Notes: a model not told the origin generated them from the letters alone. A stretch of 58,111 nucleotides of DNA from Candidatus Eisenbergiella merdipullorum (GCA_019118445.1 DWYY01000080.1:1-58111); one strand, 5' to 3'; positions 25,748 to 36,270 are shown, counted from the stretch's first letter. Numbers and translations are program-made.

Positions 25748-26644
25748 ATGACATTGGAACAGTTTGTAAATAAAGTGGAAAACGCAGTCCGCGCTTATTT
25801 CGGGAGCGGGCTGCAGATCACGGTCCAGAAGATCATGAAAAATAACAGCGTGGAGATGACAGGGCTGATTTTCATGGAAAAGGGAAGCGACATTGCGGCT
25901 ACCATCTATCTGGACAGTTATTATGAAGAATATGAAAAGGGGACGCCCCTGGGGGAAATCGTCAGGCAGCTCATCCTGGCCTATGAGGACCACCGGCCGG
26001 TGGAAAAACTGAAGCTGGATTTTTTCCGGGATTATGAACAGGTGCGGGCGCGCCTTGCCTGCAGGCTGATCAACCTGGAAAGAAACTGTGAGCTGCTCGA
26101 ACAGACGCCGCATCAGGTCTGGCTTGATCTGGCGGTAACGCCCTGCTGTATCCTGATGGGAGACGAGCTTGGCTGTGCCTGTATCCAGATCCGTTATGAA
26201 CATATGAGACGCTGGAAGATCGATGAGGAGAGCCTGATTGGGGAAGCGATGGCGAACATGCGCCAGATACTCAGGCCTGAGTTCATATCGATGGCGGAGT
26301 TCCTTTATGATCTGGCACGTAGTACAGGGCCGGTACAGATGCCGGAAACGGAGCCGGAAAAAAAGGAAATGTTCATCCTTTCCAACACCCAGCATTTTTA
26401 CGGAGCGGCGGCGCTTCTTTATCCGGAAGTATACGAGCTCCTTGCTGGGGAGAAAAAGGGATTTTTTATCCTCCCCAGTTCCGTCCATGAAGTGATCCTG
26501 CTCGCGGATACAGGGCAGGAAAGCCGTTCCGGGCTGTACCGGATGGTGAGCGAGGTGAACGCAGGGAATGTCCCGCAGGAGGAGTTTCTTTCAAACAGCG
26601 TCTATTATTTCGACCGGAAAGAGAAAAAGATCAGGATTCTTTAA
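25748..26644 (+). CDS. DUF5688 family protein
   Basis: A 298-residue cytoplasmic protein that resembles the DUF5688 family, found mainly in Lachnospiraceae and often in several copies per genome. It has no signal or membrane segment. The first third is a small alpha/beta segment with V-Q-K-I-M-K-N-N; the central part has the L-I-N-L-E-R-N motif and the D-L-A-V-T-P-C-C-I-L region; the end has S-V-Y-Y-F-D-R. No catalytic motif is apparent and no function is known. GAGAGGA lies before the ATG. Confidence 0.65.
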   Translation: MTLEQFVNKVENAVRAYFGSGLQITVQKIMKNNSVEMTGLIFMEKGSDIAATIYLDSYYEEYEKGTPLGEIVRQLILAYEDHRPVEKLKLDFFRDYEQVRARLACRLINLERNCELLEQTPHQVWLDLAVTPCCILMGDELGCACIQIRYEHMRRWKIDEESLIGEAMANMRQILRPEFISMAEFLYDLARSTGPVQMPETEPEKKEMFILSNTQHFYGAAALLYPEVYELLAGEKKGFFILPSSVHEVILLADTGQESRSGLYRMVSEVNAGNVPQEEFLSNSVYYFDRKEKKIRIL

Positions 26645-26723
26645 GCCTTGGTCTGTTCCGGCGTCCGGGGCCGTGCGTACTGTGAAAAAGAAATGAACTT
26701 TTTCTTAATTCAGAAAAAGTTGC

Positions 26724-26752
26724 TGGACATCGGGAACAAGTTGTGCTATCAT
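26724..26752 (+). promoter_or_regulatory. Promoter of the tRNA-Arg / SH3 protein unit
   Basis: TGGACA (26724-26729), 17 bases, TATCAT (26747-26752) with a TG at the extended -10 position. It would begin transcription about 85 bases before the tRNA. Confidence 0.6.
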
Positions 26753-26765
26753 ATAAAACTGTGAT

Positions 26766-26816
26766 GCGTATGTAATATTTGTAATAAAGTTGTAACAACT
26801 TTGTGATTCCATACGC
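26766..26816 (+). repeat. Nested palindrome in the tRNA-Arg leader
   Basis: Outer arms GCGTATG (26766-26772) and CATACGC (26810-26816) enclose a perfect 17-base palindrome, AAAGTTGT-A-ACAACTTT (26786-26802). Transcribed, it would form a two-tier stem ahead of the tRNA. Possible processing signal or operator. Confidence 0.5.
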
Positions 26817-26845
26817 GGCAAAATTATATGAAGCTGTACAGCTTT

Positions 26846-26917
26846 GCACCCGTAGTCTAATGGATAGAACGGAGGCCTCCGACGCCTTTAATGCAGGTTC
26901 GATTCCTGTCGGGTGCA
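26846..26917 (+). tRNA. tRNA-Arg (anticodon CCG)
   Basis: A 72-base cloverleaf. Acceptor arms GCACCCG (26846-26852) and CGGGTGC (26910-26916) with discriminator A. The anticodon stem G-A-G-G-C / G-C-C-T-T encloses the loop CTCCGAC, giving anticodon CCG at 26879-26881, which reads CGG (Arg). The T-arm contains GGTTCGATTCC. CCA is not encoded. No terminator separates it from the following protein gene. Confidence 0.93.
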
Positions 26918-26972
26918 TTTTTGCTATTTTTTGGAACTTTTCATGTGTTTCAGAAGAAAAGAAGGTGTCAAA

Positions 26973-28331
26973 TTGAACGAAAAACAGATGAAAGATACGG
27001 AAGAAAAAATACCGGACATCAAACAGGAGCACGAGCTGCACGAACTGCCCTGGTGGAAGGAAATCGTCCGGATCATGAAGAAAAATACGAAAAGCTTTGT
27101 GATAGTGGTCCTTGTGGCAGTGGTGCTTTTGGGTGTGGGGATCCTGCTGGGCTCACTGATCGGGAAAAGGAAGACGGTAAACCAGACGGCGGCTGCTGAA
27201 ACGCAGACTGCCGAAACGCAGACACAGACAGCAGAGACGGAGGCGGCTTACGTCCCGCTGGAGGAAAATGCATATCCCGAGATCAACGCGCTGATCGAGA
27301 AGTATTACAAGGCTGCCGCTGAGGGAGATATTGACACGATCAATTCCATCAAGGATCATTCCGAACAGACGGAGCTTCTTCAGATACAGGAAAAGAGCAA
27401 ATATCTTGAGGATTATGAGGATATCAACTGTTATACAAAGCCCGGGCCGGAAGAAAACTCCTATGTGGTCTATGCCAGCTATTATGCGAAGTTTAAGGAT
27501 ATAGAACGTCCGGTATGCGGTCTGAATACCTTTGTGGTGTGCCGCAACAGCGAGGGGGAGTATTATATCCATGACTGTGCCGATGATGAAGCCATGCGGG
27601 AATACCGGATCAGCGTCACGAAACAGGATGATGTGGTGGAGCTGTTCAACCGGGTGCAGGTGGAATACAATGAGGCTGTGACAGAGGACGAAGAGCTTGC
27701 GGCTTTCCTCACGCAGCTTTCTGAGGAACTGAAGGCTTCTGTGGGCGATGCGCTCGAAGAGATGGAGACTCAGACGGAGGAGGCGGCCGACGCCCAGCAG
27801 ACGGAAACCGAGGAGGTTTCTCAGGAAACGGAGAGCGCGGCGGATGAAAGCACGGAAGGCGGTTCTCTCGTTATGGCCACGGATGTGGTGAACATCCGCA
27901 GCTCGGACAGCGAAACGGCGGATGTGCTCGGAAAGGCGCAGGTGGGCGACACGTTTGCCCTACTGGAAACAAGGGAAAACGGCTGGTCTGAAGTGGAATA
28001 TAATGGCGGTGAGGCTTTCATCAAGTCAGAGTATCTCGCCCCGGTCTCCGAAGGGGAGGAAGCCTCTGAGGAAGAAAGCGCGCAGCAGGATGAAGTGCCC
28101 GCAGCGGGAGAGGCAACGGACACCGTCGATGTGTCCGATGTTCCGAACAGCGGGACCTACCGCCTGACTACGACCGTAAATATCAGGAGCAGCGCGAACG
28201 AAAACGCGGACAGGATCGCTGTCGGCTATTCCGGAGACGAGGTTGAGATCCTGATGAAGCAGGCGGATGGCTGGACCAAGGTGCGTTTTAACGGGGAAAC
28301 CGGATATATCAGGACCGACGTCCTGAGATAA
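26973..28331 (+). CDS. Membrane-anchored protein with two bacterial SH3 domains
   Basis: About 452 residues: short cytoplasmic N-terminus, one membrane helix (about 42-64), a Thr/Glu/Gln-rich stalk, a globular domain (about 90-240) of the nuclear-transport-factor-like lipoprotein type, an acidic linker (Glu/Thr-rich, about 255-300), then two SH3b domains (about 300-355 and 395-452), each with V-N-I-R-S-S and G-W-x-x-V. Such SH3b pairs usually bind cell-wall peptides. The TTG start has GAAGGTG five bases upstream; an ATG five codons later has none. The gene starts 55 bases after the tRNA and probably shares its transcript. Confidence 0.75.
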   Translation: MNEKQMKDTEEKIPDIKQEHELHELPWWKEIVRIMKKNTKSFVIVVLVAVVLLGVGILLGSLIGKRKTVNQTAAAETQTAETQTQTAETEAAYVPLEENAYPEINALIEKYYKAAAEGDIDTINSIKDHSEQTELLQIQEKSKYLEDYEDINCYTKPGPEENSYVVYASYYAKFKDIERPVCGLNTFVVCRNSEGEYYIHDCADDEAMREYRISVTKQDDVVELFNRVQVEYNEAVTEDEELAAFLTQLSEELKASVGDALEEMETQTEEAADAQQTETEEVSQETESAADESTEGGSLVMATDVVNIRSSDSETADVLGKAQVGDTFALLETRENGWSEVEYNGGEAFIKSEYLAPVSEGEEASEEESAQQDEVPAAGEATDTVDVSDVPNSGTYRLTTTVNIRSSANENADRIAVGYSGDEVEILMKQADGWTKVRFNGETGYIRTDVLR

Positions 28332-28338
28332 GGAAATC

Positions 28339-28409
28339 ATACGGCAGGATTGCCGTATAAGAAGCAGAACCGGGGGAATGCTTAGAAAAAAGGCATTCCC
28401 CCGGTTTTT
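28339..28409 (+). terminator. Hairpin and strong terminator after the SH3 protein gene
   Basis: A first hairpin ATACGGCA/TGCCGTAT with loop GGAT (28339-28358) is followed by a perfect 13-base stem ACCGGGGGAATGC (28369-28381) / GCATTCCCCCGGT (28393-28405) ending in five T. Confidence 0.85.
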
Positions 28410-28475
28410 ATGGAAACTCATGAAGCGCGAAAACTTTCGTTCCCGGAGGAGAATGTCGGGAAGGAGTTTGAAAAA

Positions 28476-28913
28476 GTGGCGATGAAAAGCGATGACGCGG
28501 CTCTTTTCAGGGAGATACAGAAGAATGCGGAGATGGGGATAAAGGCAATAGAAACCCTGCTTCCCAAGGTCGGAGACGATCCTTTCAGCCTGTATCTGAA
28601 CCAGAAGGAGCTGCAGTATTCACAGATCAGGGACAGGGCGAAGAGGGAGATGCTCAGGGAAAAGGAAGAATATGCCAGGATCGGCGCGGTTTCAGAGCTG
28701 GCTCTGAAGGGCAGCATCCATGCCGGCACCATTTTCAATACCAGCATCAGCCATATCGCCGATCTTATGATCCGGGGAAACAGCCGTGGGATCTCCGGCA
28801 TATGGAAGGCGCTGAACCATCATGAAAACGCAGGGGAGGAAAGCCGGGAGCTGGCGGAGGAGCTCCTGAACCTGGAGCAGAAGAATATCACGGAGCTGAA
28901 AAAATATCTCTGA
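28476..28913 (+). CDS. Unrecognised all-helical protein
   Basis: About 145 residues, no signal or membrane segment. I do not recognise the family. The sequence suggests four long amphipathic helices (about 5-30, 35-60, 75-110, 118-145), a four-helix bundle such as ferritin-like folds, but without an obvious metal-ligand E-x-x-H set. The start is unsure: GTG 28476 has AAGGAG nine bases upstream; the open frame reaches back to an ATG at 28410 that directly follows the T run of a terminator and has no ribosome site. No promoter was found for it, so it may depend on read-through. Confidence 0.55.
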   Translation: MAMKSDDAALFREIQKNAEMGIKAIETLLPKVGDDPFSLYLNQKELQYSQIRDRAKREMLREKEEYARIGAVSELALKGSIHAGTIFNTSISHIADLMIRGNSRGISGIWKALNHHENAGEESRELAEELLNLEQKNITELKKYL

Positions 28914-28929
28914 ACGGGGCCGGAAGGAC

Positions 28930-28958
28930 TTGCATCCCTGCTTTTCCCAAGATATAAT
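28930..28958 (+). promoter_or_regulatory. Promoter upstream of the gdhA leader
   Basis: TTGCAT (28930-28935), 17 bases, perfect TATAAT (28953-28958). It begins the leader or small RNA that ends at 29015. Confidence 0.7.
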
Positions 28959-28962
28959 AAAA

Positions 28963-30413
<1,451 letters not shown>

Positions 30414-30472
30414 AGCCTGAAGCTCTGCCAAAACGGGATCTGGCAAGACCGGCCCCGATAAAATACAGGAAA

Positions 30473-30512
30473 ACGGAAATCCCGCAGCCGCTTCTGGCTG
30501 CGGGATTTCCGT
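30473..30512 (+). terminator. Long perfect hairpin after gdhA
   Basis: Seventeen paired bases (30473-30489 with 30496-30512) around a 6-base loop GCTTCT; core CCCGCAGCC/GGCTGCGGG. The T run after it is weak (TCTT), but the stem is very stable. The remaining bases to 30660 hold no gene I can support. Confidence 0.65.
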
Positions 30513-30660
30513 CTTGACGGGGAAAGACGGGCAGCGGGCAAAAGGGATCCGGAGCGATTTTTGGCGCATAAAAAGTTTATACAGGGAGGGCTACTTTTCT
30601 TCCGCTTTTTATGGTAAGATAGAAACACTGATAAGATCCGGAAAGGAGAGACGGCTGAAG

Positions 30661-31881
30661 ATGCAGAAAAGAGGGACGGAAAAAGCCATAATCATATATA
30701 TCTGCCTTGCGGCAGTCCTGGTTCTGTGCATTGTAAAGTTTGATGTGATCCTGGCGGGAGTGTCAAGACTCTGGAATGTCGTATTTCCGCTTGTCCTCGG
30801 CGTAGGCATGGCATACGTGCTGAATATTGTCCTGGTGCGAGTGGAGCGGCTGTATTTCCCGCATTCGAAAAACCGTTTTATCCAGGCGACACGCCGGGGG
30901 GTAGGGATCGTGGTTTCCATTCTCCTTGTGGTTGCACTGCTTGCGCTGGTAGGGCGTCTGGTCATCCCGGAGCTGGGAAAGGCGTTCGCCGTGATCGGAC
31001 AGAATATCCCGGAGGTCCTGGATTCGGCGGCGGAATGGCTGGAAGAGAATGGAACGTTCAACGCCTCGGATTACCTGAACCAGATTGACTGGAACAGTAT
31101 CATGGACAAGATCGTGAACGTGGCGCGCGCCGGGATCGGAAGCGTTGTGAATTCCACCATAAGCGTGGTCGGAAGCGTTGTGGGCGGCGTAGTCAATTTC
31201 TTCATCGGCCTGATCTTTGGCGTCTACATCCTTGTGGGAAAGGAACGCCTGGCCTCTCAGGCCAAGAGGATCATGCATGCCTATCTGAGAGAGCGGACGG
31301 TCAGGCAGATCACCAGGATCCTGGAGACAGCCAACGCTACTTTTTCCAGTTTTATCATCGGCCAGTGTACGGAGGCACTGATCCTGGGTACACTCTGTAC
31401 TGTGGGGATGATGATCTTTGACTTTCCCTACGCAGTGATGATCGGTTCATTTATCGGCGTGACGGCGCTGATCCCCATTGTAGGAGCTTATCTCGGCGCG
31501 TCGGTAGGGGCCTTTATGATCCTGACGGTAGACCCCCTGAAGGCGCTTCTTTTTCTCGTGTTCATCCTCGTCCTGCAGCAGGTTGAGGGCAACCTGATCT
31601 ATCCCAGGGTGGTCGGTTCATCCATCGGACTTCCCGGGATGTGGGTGCTCGCGGCCGTGACGGTGGGCGGCGGTCTTCTGGGAATCGGAGGCATGCTCCT
31701 GGGCGTTCCGCTGGCGGCGACATTTTACAAGCTGTTCAGAAGCAGCGTGAATGAGAGAAACCACAGAAAGGACGAAAGACAGGGAAAAAATGCGCCTGCA
31801 CGGCCTCCGGTACCTGCACGGTCTCCGGCACACGGACGAAACGCGGCAGCAGACAGAAGAAAGAACGAGAAGGGAAGATAG
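30661..31881 (+). CDS. AI-2E/PerM family membrane protein
   Basis: A 406-residue polytopic protein of the AI-2E exporter / PurR-regulated permease family. Seven to eight hydrophobic segments; a soluble segment around residues 90-180; then a C-terminal region with family motifs near P-R-V-V-G and G-L-P-x-x-W-V. The family includes exporters and Na+/H+-linked carriers, so substrate cannot be assigned. The C-terminal 45 residues are Arg/Pro-rich and poorly conserved in type. ATG 30661 follows AAGGAGA by about ten bases. It ends three bases before cls. Confidence 0.8.
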   Translation: MQKRGTEKAIIIYICLAAVLVLCIVKFDVILAGVSRLWNVVFPLVLGVGMAYVLNIVLVRVERLYFPHSKNRFIQATRRGVGIVVSILLVVALLALVGRLVIPELGKAFAVIGQNIPEVLDSAAEWLEENGTFNASDYLNQIDWNSIMDKIVNVARAGIGSVVNSTISVVGSVVGGVVNFFIGLIFGVYILVGKERLASQAKRIMHAYLRERTVRQITRILETANATFSSFIIGQCTEALILGTLCTVGMMIFDFPYAVMIGSFIGVTALIPIVGAYLGASVGAFMILTVDPLKALLFLVFILVLQQVEGNLIYPRVVGSSIGLPGMWVLAAVTVGGGLLGIGGMLLGVPLAATFYKLFRSSVNERNHRKDERQGKNAPARPPVPARSPAHGRNAAADRRKNEKGR

Positions 31882-31884
31882 CGG

Positions 31885-33429
31885 ATGAAGGACAAATACA
31901 AAAGACTGGTGATGAACCGCATTATTATCACAGTGCTGCTTCTGTTGATACAGATCGTATGGATCGTGTTCATGCTGGAAAAGCTGACGGAATATGTGAG
32001 CTGGATCACGACGGTGTTTTCTATCCTGAGCATTTTGATCGTGCTTTATATCATTGGGAAGGATGACAATTCCGCCTATAAGATCGCCTGGATCATACTG
32101 ATCATGGCCCTGCCTCTGTTCGGCGGGCTCTTCTACCTGTTTTCCGGAGATAAGAAACCTTCTCGTAAACTGCGCGGAAAGCTGTACGCGCAGCATGATC
32201 AGTACAGAAAATATCTGAAAAAAGAGGATGGGGTCGGAGAGCTTTCCCCCGATGTGAAAGAGCAGAGCGGAAGAGCGGCGGGCACCTTCCGGTATGTGGA
32301 GAAGGTGAGTGATTTCCCCGCCTATACGGACACGGAAGTGAAATATTATCCTTCCGGGGAAGAAATGTTCGTGGATATGCTGGAGGACTTGAAAAGCGCG
32401 CAGCATTTCATCTTTCTGGAGTATTTCATCGTCTCGGAAGGAAAAATGTGGGAGAGCATCCTCAAGGTGCTGAAAGAAAAGGCAGCGGCGGGCGTGGATG
32501 TCCGCATGATCTATGATGACATGGGCTGCGTGACCAGGCTGCCGGCCGGATATGACGGATGGATTGAAAAATTCGGCATCAAATGCATGGCGTTCAACCC
32601 GGTCGTCCCTTTCTTTTCCCTGGTCATGAATAACCGGGACCATAGGAAGATCCTGGTGATCGACGGACATACGGGATATACCGGAGGAATTAATCTGGCG
32701 GATGAATATATCAACGAGATCGTGCGTTTCGGTTACTGGAAGGATACCGGAGTCCGGCTGAAGGGCGAGGGTGTCTGGAGCTTTACAGAGATGTTTTTGG
32801 AAATGTGGAATGCCTTCCGGAAAGAGGATGAGGACATTGACCGTTTCCGCCCGCATGTATGGCATCCGGAGGCTTTTGGCGGAAAGGGGCTTGTCCAGCC
32901 CTATACGGACTCGCCTTTGGATAATGAGACCATAGCGGAAAACGTCTACCTGGATATCCTGCATCAGGCGAAGAAGTATGTTTATATCTTTACCCCTTAC
33001 CTGATCGTGGATGATGTGATGAGGAACGCCCTCTGCCTGGCGGCAAAGAGGGGGGTGGATGTGCGTATCGTAACGCCCGGCATCCCGGATAAGCCGACCA
33101 TCTTCCGCCTGACCCGTTCCAACTATCCGCCGCTTCTGCGCGCAGGGATCAGGATATATGAATATACTCCCGGTTTCATCCATGCCAAGAGCTATATCAG
33201 CGATGATGAGTTCGGCGTAGTAGGCAGCGTGAACATGGATTTCAGGAGCCTGTACCTGCATTTTGAATGCGCCACGCTTTTGTATCGGACGGAGGGCTTG
33301 ATGGAACTGAAAGAGGACAGCGTGAAGACGATCGGGCAGAGCCGTGAGATCACCCTGGACGACTGTAAGAAAGGGATCATAGGAGGGCTGGTGGATTCGG
33401 TCCTGCGGGTGTTTGCCCCTCTGTGCTGA
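31885..33429 (+). CDS. cls: Cardiolipin synthase
   Basis: A 514-residue phospholipase-D-type enzyme making cardiolipin from phosphatidylglycerol. Two N-terminal membrane helices are followed by two HKD sites: H253-R-K255 with downstream D (D-H-R-K-I-L-V-I-D-G) and H433-A-K435 (F-I-H-A-K-S-Y-I-S-D-D) with G-S-V-N-M-D. Length is normal for ClsA types. It begins three bases after the AI-2E gene, so they form an operon. Confidence 0.94.
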   Translation: MKDKYKRLVMNRIIITVLLLLIQIVWIVFMLEKLTEYVSWITTVFSILSILIVLYIIGKDDNSAYKIAWIILIMALPLFGGLFYLFSGDKKPSRKLRGKLYAQHDQYRKYLKKEDGVGELSPDVKEQSGRAAGTFRYVEKVSDFPAYTDTEVKYYPSGEEMFVDMLEDLKSAQHFIFLEYFIVSEGKMWESILKVLKEKAAAGVDVRMIYDDMGCVTRLPAGYDGWIEKFGIKCMAFNPVVPFFSLVMNNRDHRKILVIDGHTGYTGGINLADEYINEIVRFGYWKDTGVRLKGEGVWSFTEMFLEMWNAFRKEDEDIDRFRPHVWHPEAFGGKGLVQPYTDSPLDNETIAENVYLDILHQAKKYVYIFTPYLIVDDVMRNALCLAAKRGVDVRIVTPGIPDKPTIFRLTRSNYPPLLRAGIRIYEYTPGFIHAKSYISDDEFGVVGSVNMDFRSLYLHFECATLLYRTEGLMELKEDSVKTIGQSREITLDDCKKGIIGGLVDSVLRVFAPLC

Positions 33430-33460
33430 CAACGTCTGCCCGCGTGTTGACGGCATGGCG

Positions 33461-33489
33461 TTGACAAGGGAAAAAATTGTATTTATAAT
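33461..33489 (+). promoter_or_regulatory. Consensus sigma-A promoter for alaS
   Basis: Perfect TTGACA (33461-33466), 17 bases, perfect TATAAT (33484-33489). The leader would be under 30 bases, too short for a T-box riboswitch. Confidence 0.85.
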
Positions 33490-33523
33490 GGGATAGATTC
33501 AGGCAATTTTGGAGGAAACAGAC

Positions 33524-36163
33524 GTGGAAAAATACGGTGTAAATGAATTGAGAAAGATGTTCCTGGACTTTTTTGAGAGCAAAGGGCATCTGGTACTAAA
33601 AAGCTTTTCCCTGGTGCCGCACAACGACAACAGCCTGCTTTTGATCAATTCCGGCATGGCTCCGCTGAAGCCTTACTTTACGGGCCAGGAGATCCCGCCC
33701 AGAAGAAGGGTGGCGACCTGTCAGAAGTGTATCCGCACGGGAGATATTGAGAATATCGGAAAGACGGACAGGCACGGCACTTTTTTTGAAATGCTGGGAA
33801 ATTTTTCCTTCGGGGATTATTTCAAGCATGAGGCGATCGCATGGTGCTGGGAGTTCCTGACCCAAGTGGTGGGCCTTGATCCCGACAGGCTGTATCCTTC
33901 CGTCTATAAGGATGACGATGAGGCCTTTGATATCTGGAACAAGGAGATCGGCATTGCGCCGGAGAGGATCTTCCGTTTCGGAAAAGAAGATAATTTCTGG
34001 GAGCATGGTTCCGGTCCCTGCGGCCCCTGCTCCGAGGTGTATTATGACCGCGGCGAGAAGTATGGCTGCGGAAAGCCTACCTGTACGGTGGGCTGCGACT
34101 GTGACCGCTACATGGAAGTATGGAACAATGTGTTCTCCCAGTTTAACAATGACGGTCATGGACATTATACGGATCTGATCCAGAAGAATATTGATACAGG
34201 CATGGGCCTGGAGCGCCTGGCAGTGGTGGTGCAGGACGTGGATTCCATTTTTGATGTAGACACCATCCAGTCGTTGAGGGACAGAGTCTGCGAGATGGCG
34301 GGAAAGACTTATAAGGAAAAACATGAGTGGGACGTTTCCATCCGTATCGTGACAGACCATATCCGCTCCGCCACCTTCATGATCTCGGACGGCATCATGC
34401 CTTCCAATGAGGGCAGGGGCTATGTGCTGCGGCGTATCATCCGCCGCGCGGCGCGCCATGGAAGGCTCCTGGGGATCGAAGGGGAATTCCTTTCTGATCT
34501 GAGCCGCACTGTGATCGAGGGAAGCCGTGACGGTTATCCTGAGCTGGAAGAGAAGAAGGAATTTATTTTCAAGGTCCTCTCTCAGGAAGAAAACAAGTTC
34601 AGCCGGACCATCGATCAGGGGCTGAACATGCTTTCCGAGCTTTCCGGTCAGATGGCAGAGGAAGGGAAAACACAGCTTTCCGGCGCGGATGCGTTCCGCC
34701 TGTATGATACTTACGGTTTCCCGCTGGACCTGACCAAGGAAATCCTGCAGGAAAAAGGATTTTCCGTGGATGAGGACGGCTTCGCGGCATGCATGAAAGA
34801 GCAGAAGGAGAAGGCGCGTGCTGCCAGGAAAGTGACCAACTACATGGGAGCGGACGCTACGGTTTATGAGCAGATCGATCCCGCCATCACTTCTGAATTT
34901 GTTGGCTATGACAGGCTGACTTGGGAATCCCCGGTCGTGGCGATGACCACGGAGGACGAGGTGGTGGAAGCGCTGACCGACGGAGAGAGCGGCACCATCA
35001 TCGTGGAACAGACGCCTTTTTATGGCACCATGGGAGGCCAGTGCGGGGATACCGGTATGATCCGCACCGCAGAAGGCGAATTTGAAGTGCAGGATACCAT
35101 CCATCTGCTGGGCGGAAAGATCGGCCATGTAGGAAAGATGACGAAAGGCATGCTGCGTATGGGAGATAAGGTGGAGCTTTGCGTGGATGCGCAGAAACGG
35201 GCGGATACCTGCAAGAATCACAGCGCGACGCATCTGCTCCAGAAAGCGCTGCGCATCGTGCTCGGTTCCCATGTGGAGCAGGCTGGTTCCTATGTGGACC
35301 CGAACAGGCTGCGTTTTGACTTCAGTCATTTCTCAGCCATGACACAGGAAGAACTGGACCGGGTGGAGAAGATCGTCAACGATGAGATTACGGCGCATCT
35401 TCCGGTGGAGACCAGCATCATGACGCTGGAGGAAGCGAAGAAGACCGGAGCCATGGCGCTGTTTGGCGAAAAGTATGGCGATAAGGTACGGGTCGTCCGG
35501 ATGGGAGATTTCTCCACAGAGCTGTGCGGAGGTACGCATGTGGCAAATACAGGAGATATCTCCGTGTTCAAGATCCTTTCCGAAAGCGGCGTCGCAGCCG
35601 GCGTCAGGAGGATCGAGGCGCTTACCGGACCGGCCGTGTTTGCCTATTACAGGGAGCAGGAGAACCGTCTCGCAGAAGCGGCGAAGATCGTGAAGGCAAC
35701 GCCCGCGACCCTGAATGAGAAGCTGGAGCATCTGATGGCCGAGATGAAGAAGCTGACTGCGGAAAATGAATCCTTAAAGAGCAGAGCGGCCAAGGAAGCC
35801 CTGGGCGATGTGAAGGATCAGGTGCAGGATGTGAAGGGCGTGAAGCTGATCGCGGCCCGTGCGGACGGCGTGGATATGAACGGTCTGAGGGAACTGGGTG
35901 ACCAGTTAAAGGAAAAGCTGGGCGAAGGCGTGATCGTGCTGGCCTCTGCGCAGGACCAAAAGGTGAACCTGGTGGCGATGGCAACGGACGGGGCGATGAA
36001 GAAGGGAGCCCATGCGGGCAATCTGATCAAGGGAATCGCAGCCCTTGTCGGCGGCGGAGGCGGCGGAAGGCCGAATATGGCCCAGGCCGGAGGAAAGAAG
36101 CCGGAGGGGATCGATGATGCCCTGAAGCAGGCGGCTTCCGTTCTGGAAGGACAGCTCATCTGA
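33524..36163 (+). CDS. alaS: Alanyl-tRNA synthetase
   Basis: An 879-residue class II synthetase. The catalytic domain (about 1-240) has the class II motif 1 region (F-F-E-S-K-G-H), R-x-x-T-C-Q-K-C and G-S-G-P-C-G-P; the tRNA-recognition part follows. The editing domain carries H-S-A-T-H-L-L and C-G-G-T-H-V zinc sites, and the C-terminal oligomerisation domain ends in a glycine run (six G) with G-R-P-N-M-A-Q. GTG start, GGAGG eight bases upstream; a TTG five codons earlier overlaps that site. Confidence 0.97.
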   Translation: MEKYGVNELRKMFLDFFESKGHLVLKSFSLVPHNDNSLLLINSGMAPLKPYFTGQEIPPRRRVATCQKCIRTGDIENIGKTDRHGTFFEMLGNFSFGDYFKHEAIAWCWEFLTQVVGLDPDRLYPSVYKDDDEAFDIWNKEIGIAPERIFRFGKEDNFWEHGSGPCGPCSEVYYDRGEKYGCGKPTCTVGCDCDRYMEVWNNVFSQFNNDGHGHYTDLIQKNIDTGMGLERLAVVVQDVDSIFDVDTIQSLRDRVCEMAGKTYKEKHEWDVSIRIVTDHIRSATFMISDGIMPSNEGRGYVLRRIIRRAARHGRLLGIEGEFLSDLSRTVIEGSRDGYPELEEKKEFIFKVLSQEENKFSRTIDQGLNMLSELSGQMAEEGKTQLSGADAFRLYDTYGFPLDLTKEILQEKGFSVDEDGFAACMKEQKEKARAARKVTNYMGADATVYEQIDPAITSEFVGYDRLTWESPVVAMTTEDEVVEALTDGESGTIIVEQTPFYGTMGGQCGDTGMIRTAEGEFEVQDTIHLLGGKIGHVGKMTKGMLRMGDKVELCVDAQKRADTCKNHSATHLLQKALRIVLGSHVEQAGSYVDPNRLRFDFSHFSAMTQEELDRVEKIVNDEITAHLPVETSIMTLEEAKKTGAMALFGEKYGDKVRVVRMGDFSTELCGGTHVANTGDISVFKILSESGVAAGVRRIEALTGPAVFAYYREQENRLAEAAKIVKATPATLNEKLEHLMAEMKKLTAENESLKSRAAKEALGDVKDQVQDVKGVKLIAARADGVDMNGLRELGDQLKEKLGEGVIVLASAQDQKVNLVAMATDGAMKKGAHAGNLIKGIAALVGGGGGGRPNMAQAGGKKPEGIDDALKQAASVLEGQLI

Positions 36164-36170
36164 GCTGTCC
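36149..36170. repeat. Perfect palindrome over the alaS stop codon
   Basis: GGACAGCTCA (36149-36158) and TGAGCTGTCC (36161-36170) with a 2-base centre. The stop TGA is inside the right arm. No T run follows. Confidence 0.6.
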
Positions 36171-36270
36171 CCGGACCGTTCCTAAGCGGAAACGGCTTGA
36201 AAGGCAGGCGCGGTTTTTCGCCCGGCGCGGAGCGGAATGGGACGGAAGGCCAAAAAGTGCGAAAAAAGTC

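Noticed and set aside
26631-27041. A 136-codon - strand frame covering the tRNA
   Set aside because: Part of it is just the antisense translation of the tRNA, a known source of false genes.
31618-33456. A 612-codon open frame on the - strand
   Set aside because: It lies opposite the AI-2E and cardiolipin synthase genes, which have clear family motifs and ribosome sites; the antisense product is low-complexity His/Arg/Gln-rich. Similar long antisense frames opposite alaS (33596-35329) and the ABC/aro genes (21589-23061) are rejected for the same reason.
33490-33523. T-box riboswitch before alaS
   Set aside because: The consensus promoter leaves a leader of under 30 bases, far too short for a T-box.
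36149-36170. Palindrome after alaS as an intrinsic terminator
   Set aside because: No T run follows the stem.
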